From positions 24,415-88,414 of the forward strand of contig JAFTWA010000050.1 in assembly GCA_017465565.1 (NCBI GenBank): a stretch of 64,000 nt of DNA, written 5' to 3'. The notes under the pieces are model-generated. The model was not told the origin of the DNA. It ran no database searches and saw nothing but the letters and a program-made list of their open reading frames with translations. The translations under genes were made by a program, and so were the position numbers. This DNA comes from Tyzzerella sp. (GTDB lineage: Bacteria; Bacillota; Clostridia; Lachnospirales; Lachnospiraceae). Each line of letters starts with the position of its first letter. Positions within the stretch are counted from its first letter, which is position 1. Below, piece by piece: positions 45,484 to 53,650 of this stretch.

Positions 45484-46422
45484 ATGAATCCTGAACATAA
45501 TGAAATCGTACGAGATGAAGTTTTAAAAGAAGACGCGTTTATGCCTATAGAAACGAAACATAAAGAAGATGATGTGTTGCGTGACAGAGGGATTTGGTAT
45601 AATCTGCTGACTAGTTTTAAAGAAAATAAGCTGGCGATGTTCTGTTTATGCTTTTTGATTATAATTATTATAGCATCTATCTTGGCACCGCTTTCACCAC
45701 ATGATCCAGATAAAATGGATTTATTGAATAAGCTGGCTCCGATGAGTAAGGAACATTTCCTTGGAACGGATGGTCTGGGGCGAGATTATTTTACAAGAGC
45801 ATTGTATGGAGGCAGAGTATCGCTGGTGGTAGGCTTGTTTTCTATGATGGTTGCAATTGTATTCGGAACGCTGTATGGAACAATCAGCGGATATATTGGT
45901 GGAACTGTTGATAATTTAATGATGAGAGCGGCAGATATTTTTATGTCAGTTCCAAGTTTTTTGCTAATCATAATCATTAATTCCTTATTATCACCTAGTA
46001 TGACAACAATGATTGTCATTATCGGGATGTTTTCTTGGATGGGAGTTGCAAGAATTGTCCGCGCAGAAACTATGTCGTTAAAAGAGCGAGATTTTGTATT
46101 GGTTGCAAAAAATCTAGGGGCTGGAAGCTTTAGGATTATTTTTAATCATATTATTCCTAATATGATTCCTTCCATTATAGTGGCAGCGAGTATCAGTATT
46201 GCAAGAGCGATTTTGACAGAATCTTCTCTGAGTTTCCTGGGATTTGGCGTTCAGCTTCCGATGTCTTCATGGGGAAGCATGTTACAGAGTGCGCAGGAGC
46301 ATATCATGGATGTTCCATCACTTGCGTTGTATCCAGGTCTTTTAATTTTACTTACAGTGCTTAGTTTTAATGTATTAGGAGACGTGCTTCGCAATGCATT
46401 AGAACCAAAACTGGTAAAATAG
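45484..46422 (+). CDS. oligopeptide ABC permease OppC-like
   Basis: A 312-residue permease that begins right after the OppB stop. It has the OppC N-terminal soluble tail (about 40 residues), then a TM, LGTDGLGRDYFTRALYGGRV near 92 and the EAA-like loop DFVLVAKNLGAGSFRIIFNH near 203. It forms a heterodimer with OppB. Confidence 0.93.
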   Translation: MNPEHNEIVRDEVLKEDAFMPIETKHKEDDVLRDRGIWYNLLTSFKENKLAMFCLCFLIIIIIASILAPLSPHDPDKMDLLNKLAPMSKEHFLGTDGLGRDYFTRALYGGRVSLVVGLFSMMVAIVFGTLYGTISGYIGGTVDNLMMRAADIFMSVPSFLLIIIINSLLSPSMTTMIVIIGMFSWMGVARIVRAETMSLKERDFVLVAKNLGAGSFRIIFNHIIPNMIPSIIVAASISIARAILTESSLSFLGFGVQLPMSSWGSMLQSAQEHIMDVPSLALYPGLLILLTVLSFNVLGDVLRNALEPKLVK

Positions 46423-46451
46423 AAATGATTAAACGAAAGGAAGAAATTCAG

Positions 46452-47480
46452 ATGAATAATATTTTGGAAGTTAAGAATCTGCAAGTTTCCTATCATACAT
46501 ACGCAGGAGAAGTGAAAGCAGTTCGAGGTGTGGATTTTTCTGTAAGTGAAGGAGAGACTTTGGCGATTGTAGGAGAATCGGGATGTGGAAAAACTGTTTC
46601 TGCAAAAGCTGTTATGGGATTAATACAAACTCCTGGTGTAATCAAGGAAGGCAGCGAGATTAACTATGGTGGAAAGAATCTGGTGGCGCAGCCGGAAAGT
46701 GAGTGGGAAAAATACCGTGGTGGAGAATGTGCGATGATTTTTCAAGATGCATTAGCGGCATTGAATCCTACACTATCAGTAGGGAAACAGATTGCAGAGA
46801 ATCTTATTATACATAGAAATTGTAACAAGAGAGAAGCGATGGAGAAGGCGGTTGAGCTTTTGGAAAAAGTAGGAATTCCAGAAGCGGATAAGCGTGTGAA
46901 ACAGTATCCTCATGAATTTTCGGGCGGTATGCGTCAGAGAGTTATGATTGCGATTGCTTTGGCATGCAATCCGAAAATTATTATTGCGGATGAACCGACG
47001 ACAGCACTTGATGTAACAATCCAGGCGCAGATTTTGGAATTATTGAAAGAATTGCAGAAAGAATTAAAAACATCAATTATTTTGATTACACATGACTTGG
47101 GTGTCGTGGCAGATATGGCAGACCAGATTGCAGTTATGTATTCGGGAAAGATTATTGAAAAAGGAAGTGGGCGAGATATCTTTTATCATCCGCGCCATCC
47201 GTACACATGGAGTCTTTTGAATGCTGTGCCACGATTGGATGGGGACCGTAAGAAAAATTTGGTATCAATTGAAGGAACACCACCAGATTTGTTATTAGAA
47301 CTGAAGGGTTGTCCGTTTGTGGAAAGGTGTGCACACTGTATGAATATTTGTACAAGACAGGCACCACCAACATTTACGTTTGAAAATGAGCATAGAGCAA
47401 CCTGTTGGCTGCATCATGAAAAAGTTCAGGGAGAGTATCCTTTTGAGACAGGAGGGGCATTATGTGTGGAAAAAGCATAA
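46452..47480 (+). CDS. oligopeptide ABC ATPase OppD-like
   Basis: A 342-residue ATPase. Walker A is IVGESGCGKTVSAKAVMGL near 38, the signature is FSGGMRQRVMIAIALACN near 156 and Walker B is IIADEPTTALDVTIQAQI near 178. The C-terminal oligopeptide extension has the Cys-rich segment of OppD proteins (CPFVERCAHCMNICTRQAPP), thought to hold an iron-sulfur cluster in related members. ATG 46452 follows AAAGGAAG; the earlier in-frame ATG lacks an RBS. It overlaps OppF by 19 bases. Confidence 0.92.
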   Translation: MNNILEVKNLQVSYHTYAGEVKAVRGVDFSVSEGETLAIVGESGCGKTVSAKAVMGLIQTPGVIKEGSEINYGGKNLVAQPESEWEKYRGGECAMIFQDALAALNPTLSVGKQIAENLIIHRNCNKREAMEKAVELLEKVGIPEADKRVKQYPHEFSGGMRQRVMIAIALACNPKIIIADEPTTALDVTIQAQILELLKELQKELKTSIILITHDLGVVADMADQIAVMYSGKIIEKGSGRDIFYHPRHPYTWSLLNAVPRLDGDRKKNLVSIEGTPPDLLLELKGCPFVERCAHCMNICTRQAPPTFTFENEHRATCWLHHEKVQGEYPFETGGALCVEKA

Positions 47481-48439
47481 TTGAAGAACCGGTTTTGCAG
47501 GTTAATCATTTGAAAAAATACTTTCCAATGGGGAAAGGGCAAATTTTGAAAGCCGTTGATGATGTCTCTTTTGAAATTGGAAAAGGAAAAACATTAGGAC
47601 TTGTTGGTGAGTCGGGGTGTGGTAAGACAACCTGTGGCAGAACCTGTACTGGTTTATATAGTAAGACGAGCGGAGAAGTTCTATTTAAGGGACAAGATGT
47701 GCATAAGTTGAGAGGAAAAGACAGAAAGGCATTTACAAAAAGTGTTCAGACAATTTTTCAGGATCCTTATGCATCTTTGGATCCTAGGATGAAAGTTAGC
47801 GAGCTTGTTACAGAAGGATTGCGAATCCATAATATGATTTCGAACAAAAAAGAGGAGCAGGAAAGAGCGCAGGAACTGCTGCGTTTGGTAGGATTGCAGG
47901 CAGAGCATGCAAATCGCTATATTCATGAATTCTCGGGCGGACAACGTCAAAGAATTGGAATTGCGAGAGCGTTAGCGATTGAGCCTGAATTTATAGTTTG
48001 TGATGAACCGATTTCGGCGTTGGATGTGTCCATTCAAGCACAAATTGTAAATCTTTTAAAAGAAATGCAGGCGAAAATGGATCTTACATATTTATTTGTT
48101 GCACATGATTTGTCAATGGTGCGTCATATTTCAGACCAAGTGGCGGTTATGTATTTGGGCAAAATTGTAGAACTGACTACTTCGGACGAATTATACTCAC
48201 ATCCTGTGCATCCGTATACACAGGCGTTGTTATCTGCAATTCCAATTCCGGATCCAGATGTGGAGAAGAAACGAGAACGCATCGTATTAACTGGTGATGT
48301 TCCTAGTCCGATTTCACCACCGCCAGGATGTCGATTCTGTAGTAGATGTAAATATGCGACTGAGCAATGCTTTGAAGAAGAACCAGAAATGAAGAAAATT
48401 GGACCGGAGCATTATGTTGCTTGCCACCTTTGTAAATAA
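47462..48439 (+). CDS. oligopeptide ABC ATPase OppF-like
   Basis: A 325-residue ATPase. Walker A is LVGESGCGKTTCGRT near 45, the signature is FSGGQRQRIGIARALAIEPE near 158 and Walker B is IVCDEPISALDVSIQAQIVN near 178. The C-terminus has the matching Cys motif (GCRFCSRCKYATEQC). It completes the ATPase pair. RBS is AGGAGGGG in the end of OppD. Confidence 0.93.
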   Translation: MCGKSIIEEPVLQVNHLKKYFPMGKGQILKAVDDVSFEIGKGKTLGLVGESGCGKTTCGRTCTGLYSKTSGEVLFKGQDVHKLRGKDRKAFTKSVQTIFQDPYASLDPRMKVSELVTEGLRIHNMISNKKEEQERAQELLRLVGLQAEHANRYIHEFSGGQRQRIGIARALAIEPEFIVCDEPISALDVSIQAQIVNLLKEMQAKMDLTYLFVAHDLSMVRHISDQVAVMYLGKIVELTTSDELYSHPVHPYTQALLSAIPIPDPDVEKKRERIVLTGDVPSPISPPPGCRFCSRCKYATEQCFEEEPEMKKIGPEHYVACHLCK

Positions 48440-48463
48440 GGAATAAGGAAAAGGAGAAGTTTT

Positions 48464-50488
48464 ATGGGAAAAGAATCATTGTTATTGCAGCCTTTAAAAG
48501 CAGGGAATTTGACGTTGAAGAATCGTATTATGTTTCCGCCTCTCACAACTGGATATGAAGAGCGTGACGGTTCTATAGGAGAAAGAAGTTTGCATTTCTA
48601 CGAGAGATTAGCAAAAGGTGGAGCGGCGTATGTAGTAATTGGGGATGTTGCACCGGTAAGAACGGCATCGCCAACCCCAAAATTATTTGATGATCAACAG
48701 ATTCCTGTATTTAAAAAATTGGCAGATGCTATGCATGCCTACGATTGTAAAGTGGCATTGCAAATCTTTCATCCAGAATACGATGTTCCAAGTGTTGGAA
48801 GATTGATTATGGCTTCGAGAAATGCAGCTATGGAAGCTGAAAAGGCAAAAGCACAGGGCGATATGGAAACCTTTGGAGCAAAAATGCAAGAAGCAGGAAG
48901 ATTAGGAAAAGAATCCTATGCGAAGATACATTATGATATGCAGCACTTTGTTTCGGAGGCATCTGTTGAGCAATTGGAGGAAATCAAAAAATCCATTGCG
49001 GATGCATCAAGAAGGGCAATGGAAGCAGGTATCGATGCGATTGAAATCCATGGCGACCGTTTGTTGGGTTCATTGTGCTCTACATTGTTAAATCACAGAG
49101 TGGATAATTATGGCGGAACATTTGAAAACCGTATCCGATATGCATTGGAAGTGGTTTCTGCGATTAAAGAAGCGGCACCAACACTTATGATTGAATACAA
49201 ATTACCGATTATCACGATTAATGAGGATGGAAGTTCTCGTGGAAAAGGTGGATTATATGAAGCGGAAGGTGTTGAGTTCGCAAAAAAATTAGAAGAAGCA
49301 GGTGTAGACATGATTCAGGTTGCCCAGGCAAACCATACAGGAAATATGGGTGATACGATTCCGCCTATGGGGACAGTGCCATATAATTGGACATTACCAA
49401 TCGCGAAGAAAGTCAAAGAGGCGGTATCAATTCCAGTGGCGACGGTAGGACGTGTTCTAACGGTTGAAAATGGAGAAGAAATTTTGGCAAATGGAGATGC
49501 GGATGTTATTGCTTATGGTCGTTCATTGCTTTGTGATCCAGACATTGCATTAAAAATAGAAAAGGATGAACCAATCCGCGAATGTCTCAACTGTAACAAA
49601 GGCTGTGTAGATGCAATTCAAAGCCGTCGCTACATTTCTTGTGTATTGAATGCTGAAAATGGTGATGAGACAACGATTTACATAAAGCCAGCTGAAGAAA
49701 AGAAACATGTAGTAATTGTTGGCGCAGGAATTGCGGGATTAGAAGCAGCTCGTGTTGCGGCAATTCGTGGATATAAAGTGGATATTTACGAAAAAGAAGA
49801 ACGCGTTGGTGGACAGATTCATCTTGCGGCAGTTCCGCCACGGAAAGATGAAATTTTACGTTCTGTAGAATATTATGAAAAGATTTTAGCTGATAAAGGT
49901 GTAACTATTCATTTAAATACTGAATGTACAAAAGATATCATGAATGCAGCAGATGTAGTAATTGTAGCAGTGGGTTCACACGATGTTACACTTCCAATCA
50001 AGGGTGCTGACAGTGAGAATATACTTTCTTCCTGGGACGTATTGGCTGGGAAAGCAGAAGTGAATGGTCATTGTGCGATTATTGGCGGAGGTCTGGTAGG
50101 TACCGAAACGGCAGAATATGTTCTTGAAAAGGGCTGTAATGTATCGATTATTGAAATGACAGATAAGATTGCAAATGGTGAATCATCCACGATTCTTCCG
50201 AGTATTATGGCGAATTTTGCAAAACATGATGTAAAACAATATGTAAATACAAAGGTAAATAGCATTGAAAATGATGGAAAGACAATTTTAGCCACAGATA
50301 CAAAAGAAGAAAAAGATATTACAATTGATTGTGATATGATTATTATGGCTGTTGGTTCTAAAAAGAATACAATAGATGTGGAGGGTGTATCGGTTCCTGT
50401 TTACTATATAGGAGACTGTGCAGGAGAAAGAACAGCAAATATTGCGGAAGCAATCCGTACAGGATATAAAGTGGCAAATGAAATTTGA
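48464..50488 (+). CDS. old-yellow-enzyme / 2,4-dienoyl-CoA reductase-type flavoprotein
   Basis: A 674-residue fusion of an FMN barrel (residues 1-370, opening LLLQPLKAGNLTLKNRIMFP, with GIDAIEIHGDRLLGS near 187), a 4Fe-4S motif CLNCNKGC from Cys374, and an FAD/NAD domain (VVIVGAGIAGLEAARVAAIR near 417, then CAIIGGGLVGTETAEYVL near 535). Such enzymes reduce activated C=C bonds with NAD(P)H. The loop where family enzymes carry the catalytic Tyr/His is LQIFHPEYDVPS, with an expected-region His. The substrate is unknown. It closes the catabolic operon that begins at yjiL. Confidence 0.87.
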   Translation: MGKESLLLQPLKAGNLTLKNRIMFPPLTTGYEERDGSIGERSLHFYERLAKGGAAYVVIGDVAPVRTASPTPKLFDDQQIPVFKKLADAMHAYDCKVALQIFHPEYDVPSVGRLIMASRNAAMEAEKAKAQGDMETFGAKMQEAGRLGKESYAKIHYDMQHFVSEASVEQLEEIKKSIADASRRAMEAGIDAIEIHGDRLLGSLCSTLLNHRVDNYGGTFENRIRYALEVVSAIKEAAPTLMIEYKLPIITINEDGSSRGKGGLYEAEGVEFAKKLEEAGVDMIQVAQANHTGNMGDTIPPMGTVPYNWTLPIAKKVKEAVSIPVATVGRVLTVENGEEILANGDADVIAYGRSLLCDPDIALKIEKDEPIRECLNCNKGCVDAIQSRRYISCVLNAENGDETTIYIKPAEEKKHVVIVGAGIAGLEAARVAAIRGYKVDIYEKEERVGGQIHLAAVPPRKDEILRSVEYYEKILADKGVTIHLNTECTKDIMNAADVVIVAVGSHDVTLPIKGADSENILSSWDVLAGKAEVNGHCAIIGGGLVGTETAEYVLEKGCNVSIIEMTDKIANGESSTILPSIMANFAKHDVKQYVNTKVNSIENDGKTILATDTKEEKDITIDCDMIIMAVGSKKNTIDVEGVSVPVYYIGDCAGERTANIAEAIRTGYKVANEI

Positions 50489-50515
50489 TTTTATAAGAGT
50501 TAAGGTGCCGGAAAA

Positions 50516-50560
50516 CAATAAGAGAGCTACCACATATGTGGTAGCTCAATTTGATTTATT
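50516..50560. terminator. bidirectional palindromic terminator
   Basis: GAGCTACCACAT and ATGTGGTAGCTC (50524-50547) form a perfect 24-base palindrome between the convergent flavoprotein and prdF genes. T-rich or A-rich flanks lie on both sides. Confidence 0.75.
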
Positions 50561-50569
50561 GAGTTAATA

Positions 50570-51604
50570 TTAACCTACGATGAAACCATATTTTAATGGA
50601 TCTAATCCGTCGATTAAGTATGTGCCGTAACCTGTTAAGTAGCAAGCACCTGTAATCATAGGGATTACTGCATCGTAATCAGCAACTTTAGTTGTTTCTT
50701 TGATTACTCCCTTGAAGATAGAACCGATGAATGATTCGTAAAGGAATTCTTCACCAACTTTGATTTCTCCCCAGTGATGTAATGTAGCAAGCTTAGCACT
50801 TGTACCTGTTCCACATGGAGAACGGTCAGCCTGGCCTTCACCAAATACTACAACGTTTCTTAATGTAGCTTTATCTGGATTTGGAGTTGGTCCGTAGAAT
50901 TCTACGAGGTCAACTGATGTAATGTCGAGTAATGGATGCTGGATTTCGATTTCTTTGTTAATCTTTTCCATCATCTTCATACCTAAATCGATGTATGTAG
51001 GTACTGTTTCAGCGTTGATTTCTCCGATATCTAATTGTGTAGTGTCAACTAATGCGAAGAATGAACCACCAAATGAGATAGTGAATTTAATGTCCTTTCC
51101 ATCAACATTTACAACTTGGTTTTCTTTGTAAACGAATGCTGGAACGTTTGTTAATGTAACACTTTCAACCTTACCATCTTTAACGATAGCTGTTGTACGG
51201 ATGATACCTGCTGGAGCTTCAAGTACAACTTCGTTTTCGCCTTCGTGCATTTCTTTAAGACCTGCTTCAAGAATTACAGTAACAGCACCGATTGTACAGT
51301 GTCCACACATATTTAAGTATCCGCCTGTGTCCATGAACATAACACCGAAGTCAGCTTCTTTATTTACAGGTTCACAAATAAAAGCACCGAACATATCGTG
51401 ATGTCCACGTGGTTCAAACATTAATGCTGTACGAACGTGGTCGTAATTTTTTTCCATCCAGTGTTTCTTTTCGATCATTGTGTTTCCAACTGGTTCAGGG
51501 AAACCTCCGATTACCATTCTACAGAATTCGCCGCTTGTATGAGCATCTACTACCTGAAGAGCAGATTCAAAACGGTCAACATTGATTTTTGCTTCTAATT
51601 TCAT
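50570..51604 (-). CDS. prdF: proline racemase
   Basis: A 344-residue PLP-independent racemase that turns L-proline into D-proline, the substrate of PrdA/PrdB. Both catalytic Cys are visible, in GYLNMCGHCTIGAVTVI near 93-109 and DRSPCGTGTSAKLATLHHWG near 254. The start ALQVVDAHTSGEFCRMVIGG is typical. It is on the opposite strand from the other prd genes, next to tRNA-Sec. RBS on the minus strand is AGGAAGAAGG. Confidence 0.93.
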   Translation of the reverse strand: MKLEAKINVDRFESALQVVDAHTSGEFCRMVIGGFPEPVGNTMIEKKHWMEKNYDHVRTALMFEPRGHHDMFGAFICEPVNKEADFGVMFMDTGGYLNMCGHCTIGAVTVILEAGLKEMHEGENEVVLEAPAGIIRTTAIVKDGKVESVTLTNVPAFVYKENQVVNVDGKDIKFTISFGGSFFALVDTTQLDIGEINAETVPTYIDLGMKMMEKINKEIEIQHPLLDITSVDLVEFYGPTPNPDKATLRNVVVFGEGQADRSPCGTGTSAKLATLHHWGEIKVGEEFLYESFIGSIFKGVIKETTKVADYDAVIPMITGACYLTGYGTYLIDGLDPLKYGFIVG

Positions 51605-51900
51605 AGCTAAAACCTTCTTCCTTTCCTATTATATAGTTGTTTCTGAAACATATGTTGCGGCAGAGGCCTGTTAATTGTTGCCAGCGTTGCACATTATTTA
51701 TAGAAAAAAGCGATAAATGAAAAGTATAATATTCAGAAAATTCACCACTAAATAAATAAAGCGAAAAACAACTGACAAAAATCTAACAAAGATTCATGCC
51801 ATTAATATGTTGTTCAGTTCTTGAATATATTATCTCGTAAACGTATTGAAAAGTCAACGGAAATTTGCTAAAATAAAAATGGTTAAAAGCGTAAAAAAAA
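51605..51900. other. AT-rich intergenic region upstream of prdF, no gene seen
   Basis: About 300 bases without a convincing ORF. It must hold the prdF promoter (minus strand). I looked for a sigma-54 -24/-12 element, as used by PrdR-controlled prd promoters in other clostridia, and found none that fits. No prdR gene is in the window. Confidence 0.6.
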
Positions 51901-51901
51901 C

Positions 51902-51930
51902 TTGAAATGCCTAGGAAAGTGTGGTATTGT
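51902..51930 (+). promoter_or_regulatory. promoter of tRNA-Sec
   Basis: TTGAAA (51902-51907), 17 bases and TATTGT (51925-51930). It lies 22 bases before the tRNA's first base. Confidence 0.6.
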
Positions 51931-51952
51931 TAGGAACGGCGGAAATTTATAT

Positions 51953-52050
51953 GGGGGTAGTTAGGTGACTGGTGTGCCTCCTAGTCTTCAAAACTAGTGT
52001 AGGGCGTTAAGAGCGTCCTGGGTGGGTTCGATTCCCACATACCTCCGCCA
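51953..52050 (+). tRNA. selC: tRNA-Sec (anticodon TCA)
   Basis: A 98-base tRNA. The anticodon arm is CTAGT-CTTCAAA-ACTAG with TCA at 51988-51990. The T arm is GTGGG-TTCGATT-CCCAC. The long variable arm folds as AGGGCG with CGTCCT. The eight-pair acceptor (GGGGGTAG with ATACCTCC) has one G-U and one terminal mismatch, followed by discriminator G and encoded CCA. The long acceptor and variable arms and the UCA anticodon are diagnostic. It serves the UGA codons of selD and prdB. Confidence 0.95.
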
Positions 52051-52065
52051 AAAAAGTGTTAAAAA

Positions 52066-52107
52066 ATAGACCAACTCTATAATTCGACAATTATAGAAAA
52101 GGTCTAT
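52066..52107 (+). promoter_or_regulatory. nested dyad upstream of prdC
   Basis: ATAGACC (52066-52072) pairs with GGTCTAT (52101-52107). Within it, CTATAATT (52077-52084) pairs with AATTATAG (52089-52096) around CGAC, with matched four-base internal gaps. It could be a hairpin in RNA or paired half-sites in DNA. The ATAGAC/GTCTAT element also occurs at 38190-38215. Confidence 0.55.
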
Positions 52108-52131
52108 AAAAATATATTATAGGTAAAATGA

Positions 52132-52166
52132 ATAAGTAAGCCAGGGCGATATGGCTTTTTACTTAT
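52132..52166 (+). promoter_or_regulatory. hairpin before prdC
   Basis: ATAAGTAAGCCA (52132-52143) pairs with TGGC-TTT-TTACTTAT (52152-52166), leaving a three-base bulge. It is followed by A-rich sequence rather than T, so it is not a terminator for prdC. It may protect or control the prd transcript. Confidence 0.45.
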
Positions 52167-52197
52167 AAAAAAGAAAAAACAAAAGGAGAGGATTGTC

Positions 52198-53514
52198 ATG
52201 GGAAATATTCAAATTTTACTAAGACAACACGTAGGTGCACCTTGCGCTCCAATCGTTAAAGCAGGCGATGAAGTTAAAAAAGGTACACTCATTGCAACAC
52301 CAACAGGGCTTGGCGCAAACATTTTCTCTAGTGTGTATGGTGTAGTTGAGGAAGTTAAAGAAGACAGAATCATCATTAAGCCAGACGCAGAACAAAAAGA
52401 CGAATTCGTACCAATCGAAGAAGGCAGCAAATTAGATATGGTTAAAGCTGCAGGTGTAGTTGGTATGGGTGGTGCAGGTTTCCCAACAGGCGTTAAATTA
52501 GGAACAGACCTTGATGGCGGATACATCTTAATCAACGCAGCAGAGTGCGAACCAGGACTTAAACACAACATTATGCAAATCGAAAATGAATGTGATAAAG
52601 TTATCCGTGGCGTGAAATACTGTATGGAAATCTCAAATGCTGCAAAAGCTATTTTCGCAATTAAGAAGAAAAACGAAAATGCAGTTAAGACATTAAAAGA
52701 AGCTTTAAAAGATGAAGCAGCAATCAGCATTCATCTTCTTCCAGATATCTACCCAATGGGTGAAGAAAGAGCCGTTGTTAGAGAAACACTTGGTATCGAA
52801 TTAGAACCAACACAGCTTCCAGCAGCAGCAAAATCTATCGTTATCAACGTTGAAACTCTTGCAAGAGTAGCAGAAGCTATCGACGAAAGAAAACCTTCTT
52901 TCAGCAAGAACTTAACAGTAATTGGTAAGATTAAAGGCGGTAACAAACCACACGTATTCATGGACGTTCCAGTAGGAACAAGCGTTGGCGATTTAATTGA
53001 AATGGCTGGCGGCCTTGATGGAGAACCAGGTGAAATCGTTATGGGTGGACCATTTACTGGTAAAGCTACTACATTGGACGCACCAATCACAAAGACAACA
53101 GGTGGAATTATTCCAACAATCGAGTTCCCAGACTTACACGGAGCAACAATGGGTGTTCTTGTATGTGCTTGCGGTGGTGATGAAACACGTATGCGTGATA
53201 TCGCTACAAAGATGAACTCAAAAGTAGTTTCTGTTGCAAGATGTAAACAGGCAGCTGAAATGAAGAGCGGTGCATTAAAATGTGAAAGACCAGGTAACTG
53301 TCCAGGTCAGGTTAAGAACAGTATGCAATTCAAGAAAGATAAATGTGAATACATTATCATTGGTAACTGTTCAGACTGTTCAAATACAGTTATGGGATCT
53401 GCTCCAAAGATGGGCTTAAAAGTATTCCACCAAACAGACCATATCATGAGAACAATTGGTCATCCATTATACAGATACTTAAGAGTGTCTAAGAAAGTTG
53501 ATCAGGATATCTAA
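52198..53514 (+). CDS. prdC: proline reductase-associated electron transfer protein PrdC (Cys form)
   Basis: A 438-residue RnfC-like protein that passes electrons to proline reductase. The N-terminal barrel-sandwich half opens LLRQHVGAPCAPIVKAGDEV, an Rnf-type FMN/NAD site is GMGGAGFPTGVKLGTDLDGG near 79, and the C-terminus has Cys-rich segments (VCACGGDETRMRD near 322, CERPGNCPGQ near 361, GNCSDCSNTVMG near 384). Some PrdC proteins have Sec here; this frame has no in-frame TGA, so it uses Cys. It is the first gene of the prd run. RBS is AAAGGAGAGG. Confidence 0.9.
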   Translation: MGNIQILLRQHVGAPCAPIVKAGDEVKKGTLIATPTGLGANIFSSVYGVVEEVKEDRIIIKPDAEQKDEFVPIEEGSKLDMVKAAGVVGMGGAGFPTGVKLGTDLDGGYILINAAECEPGLKHNIMQIENECDKVIRGVKYCMEISNAAKAIFAIKKKNENAVKTLKEALKDEAAISIHLLPDIYPMGEERAVVRETLGIELEPTQLPAAAKSIVINVETLARVAEAIDERKPSFSKNLTVIGKIKGGNKPHVFMDVPVGTSVGDLIEMAGGLDGEPGEIVMGGPFTGKATTLDAPITKTTGGIIPTIEFPDLHGATMGVLVCACGGDETRMRDIATKMNSKVVSVARCKQAAEMKSGALKCERPGNCPGQVKNSMQFKKDKCEYIIIGNCSDCSNTVMGSAPKMGLKVFHQTDHIMRTIGHPLYRYLRVSKKVDQDI

Positions 53515-53552
53515 TATCTAGATTAATAGAAAATGGTATAACTGTCACAGAA

Positions 53553-53587
53553 AAGTTTATAAAATCCCCCCGATATTTTATAAACTT
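53553..53587 (+). promoter_or_regulatory. 13-bp hairpin with C6 loop between prdC and prdA
   Basis: AAGTTTATAAAAT (53553-53565) and ATTTTATAAACTT (53575-53587) form a perfect 13-pair stem. The nine-base loop CCCCCCGAT holds six C in a row. No T run follows, so it is not a standard terminator. It could be an mRNA processing or stability element that sets prdA level relative to prdC. Confidence 0.6.
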
Positions 53588-53650
53588 AAGGGTGATTGGA
53601 TATATACATAGCGGAAAACCGCATTAAACAAACAAGGAGGTAAGAAAAAT

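Noticed and set aside
51605-51952. sigma-54 promoter for prdF or prdC
   Set aside because: GTTGCCAGCGTTGCAC resembles parts of a -24/-12 element but lacks the GG at -24 and the right spacing on either strand.
52198-53514. selenocysteine in PrdC
   Set aside because: No in-frame TGA exists; the expected position has Cys in VCACGGDE.
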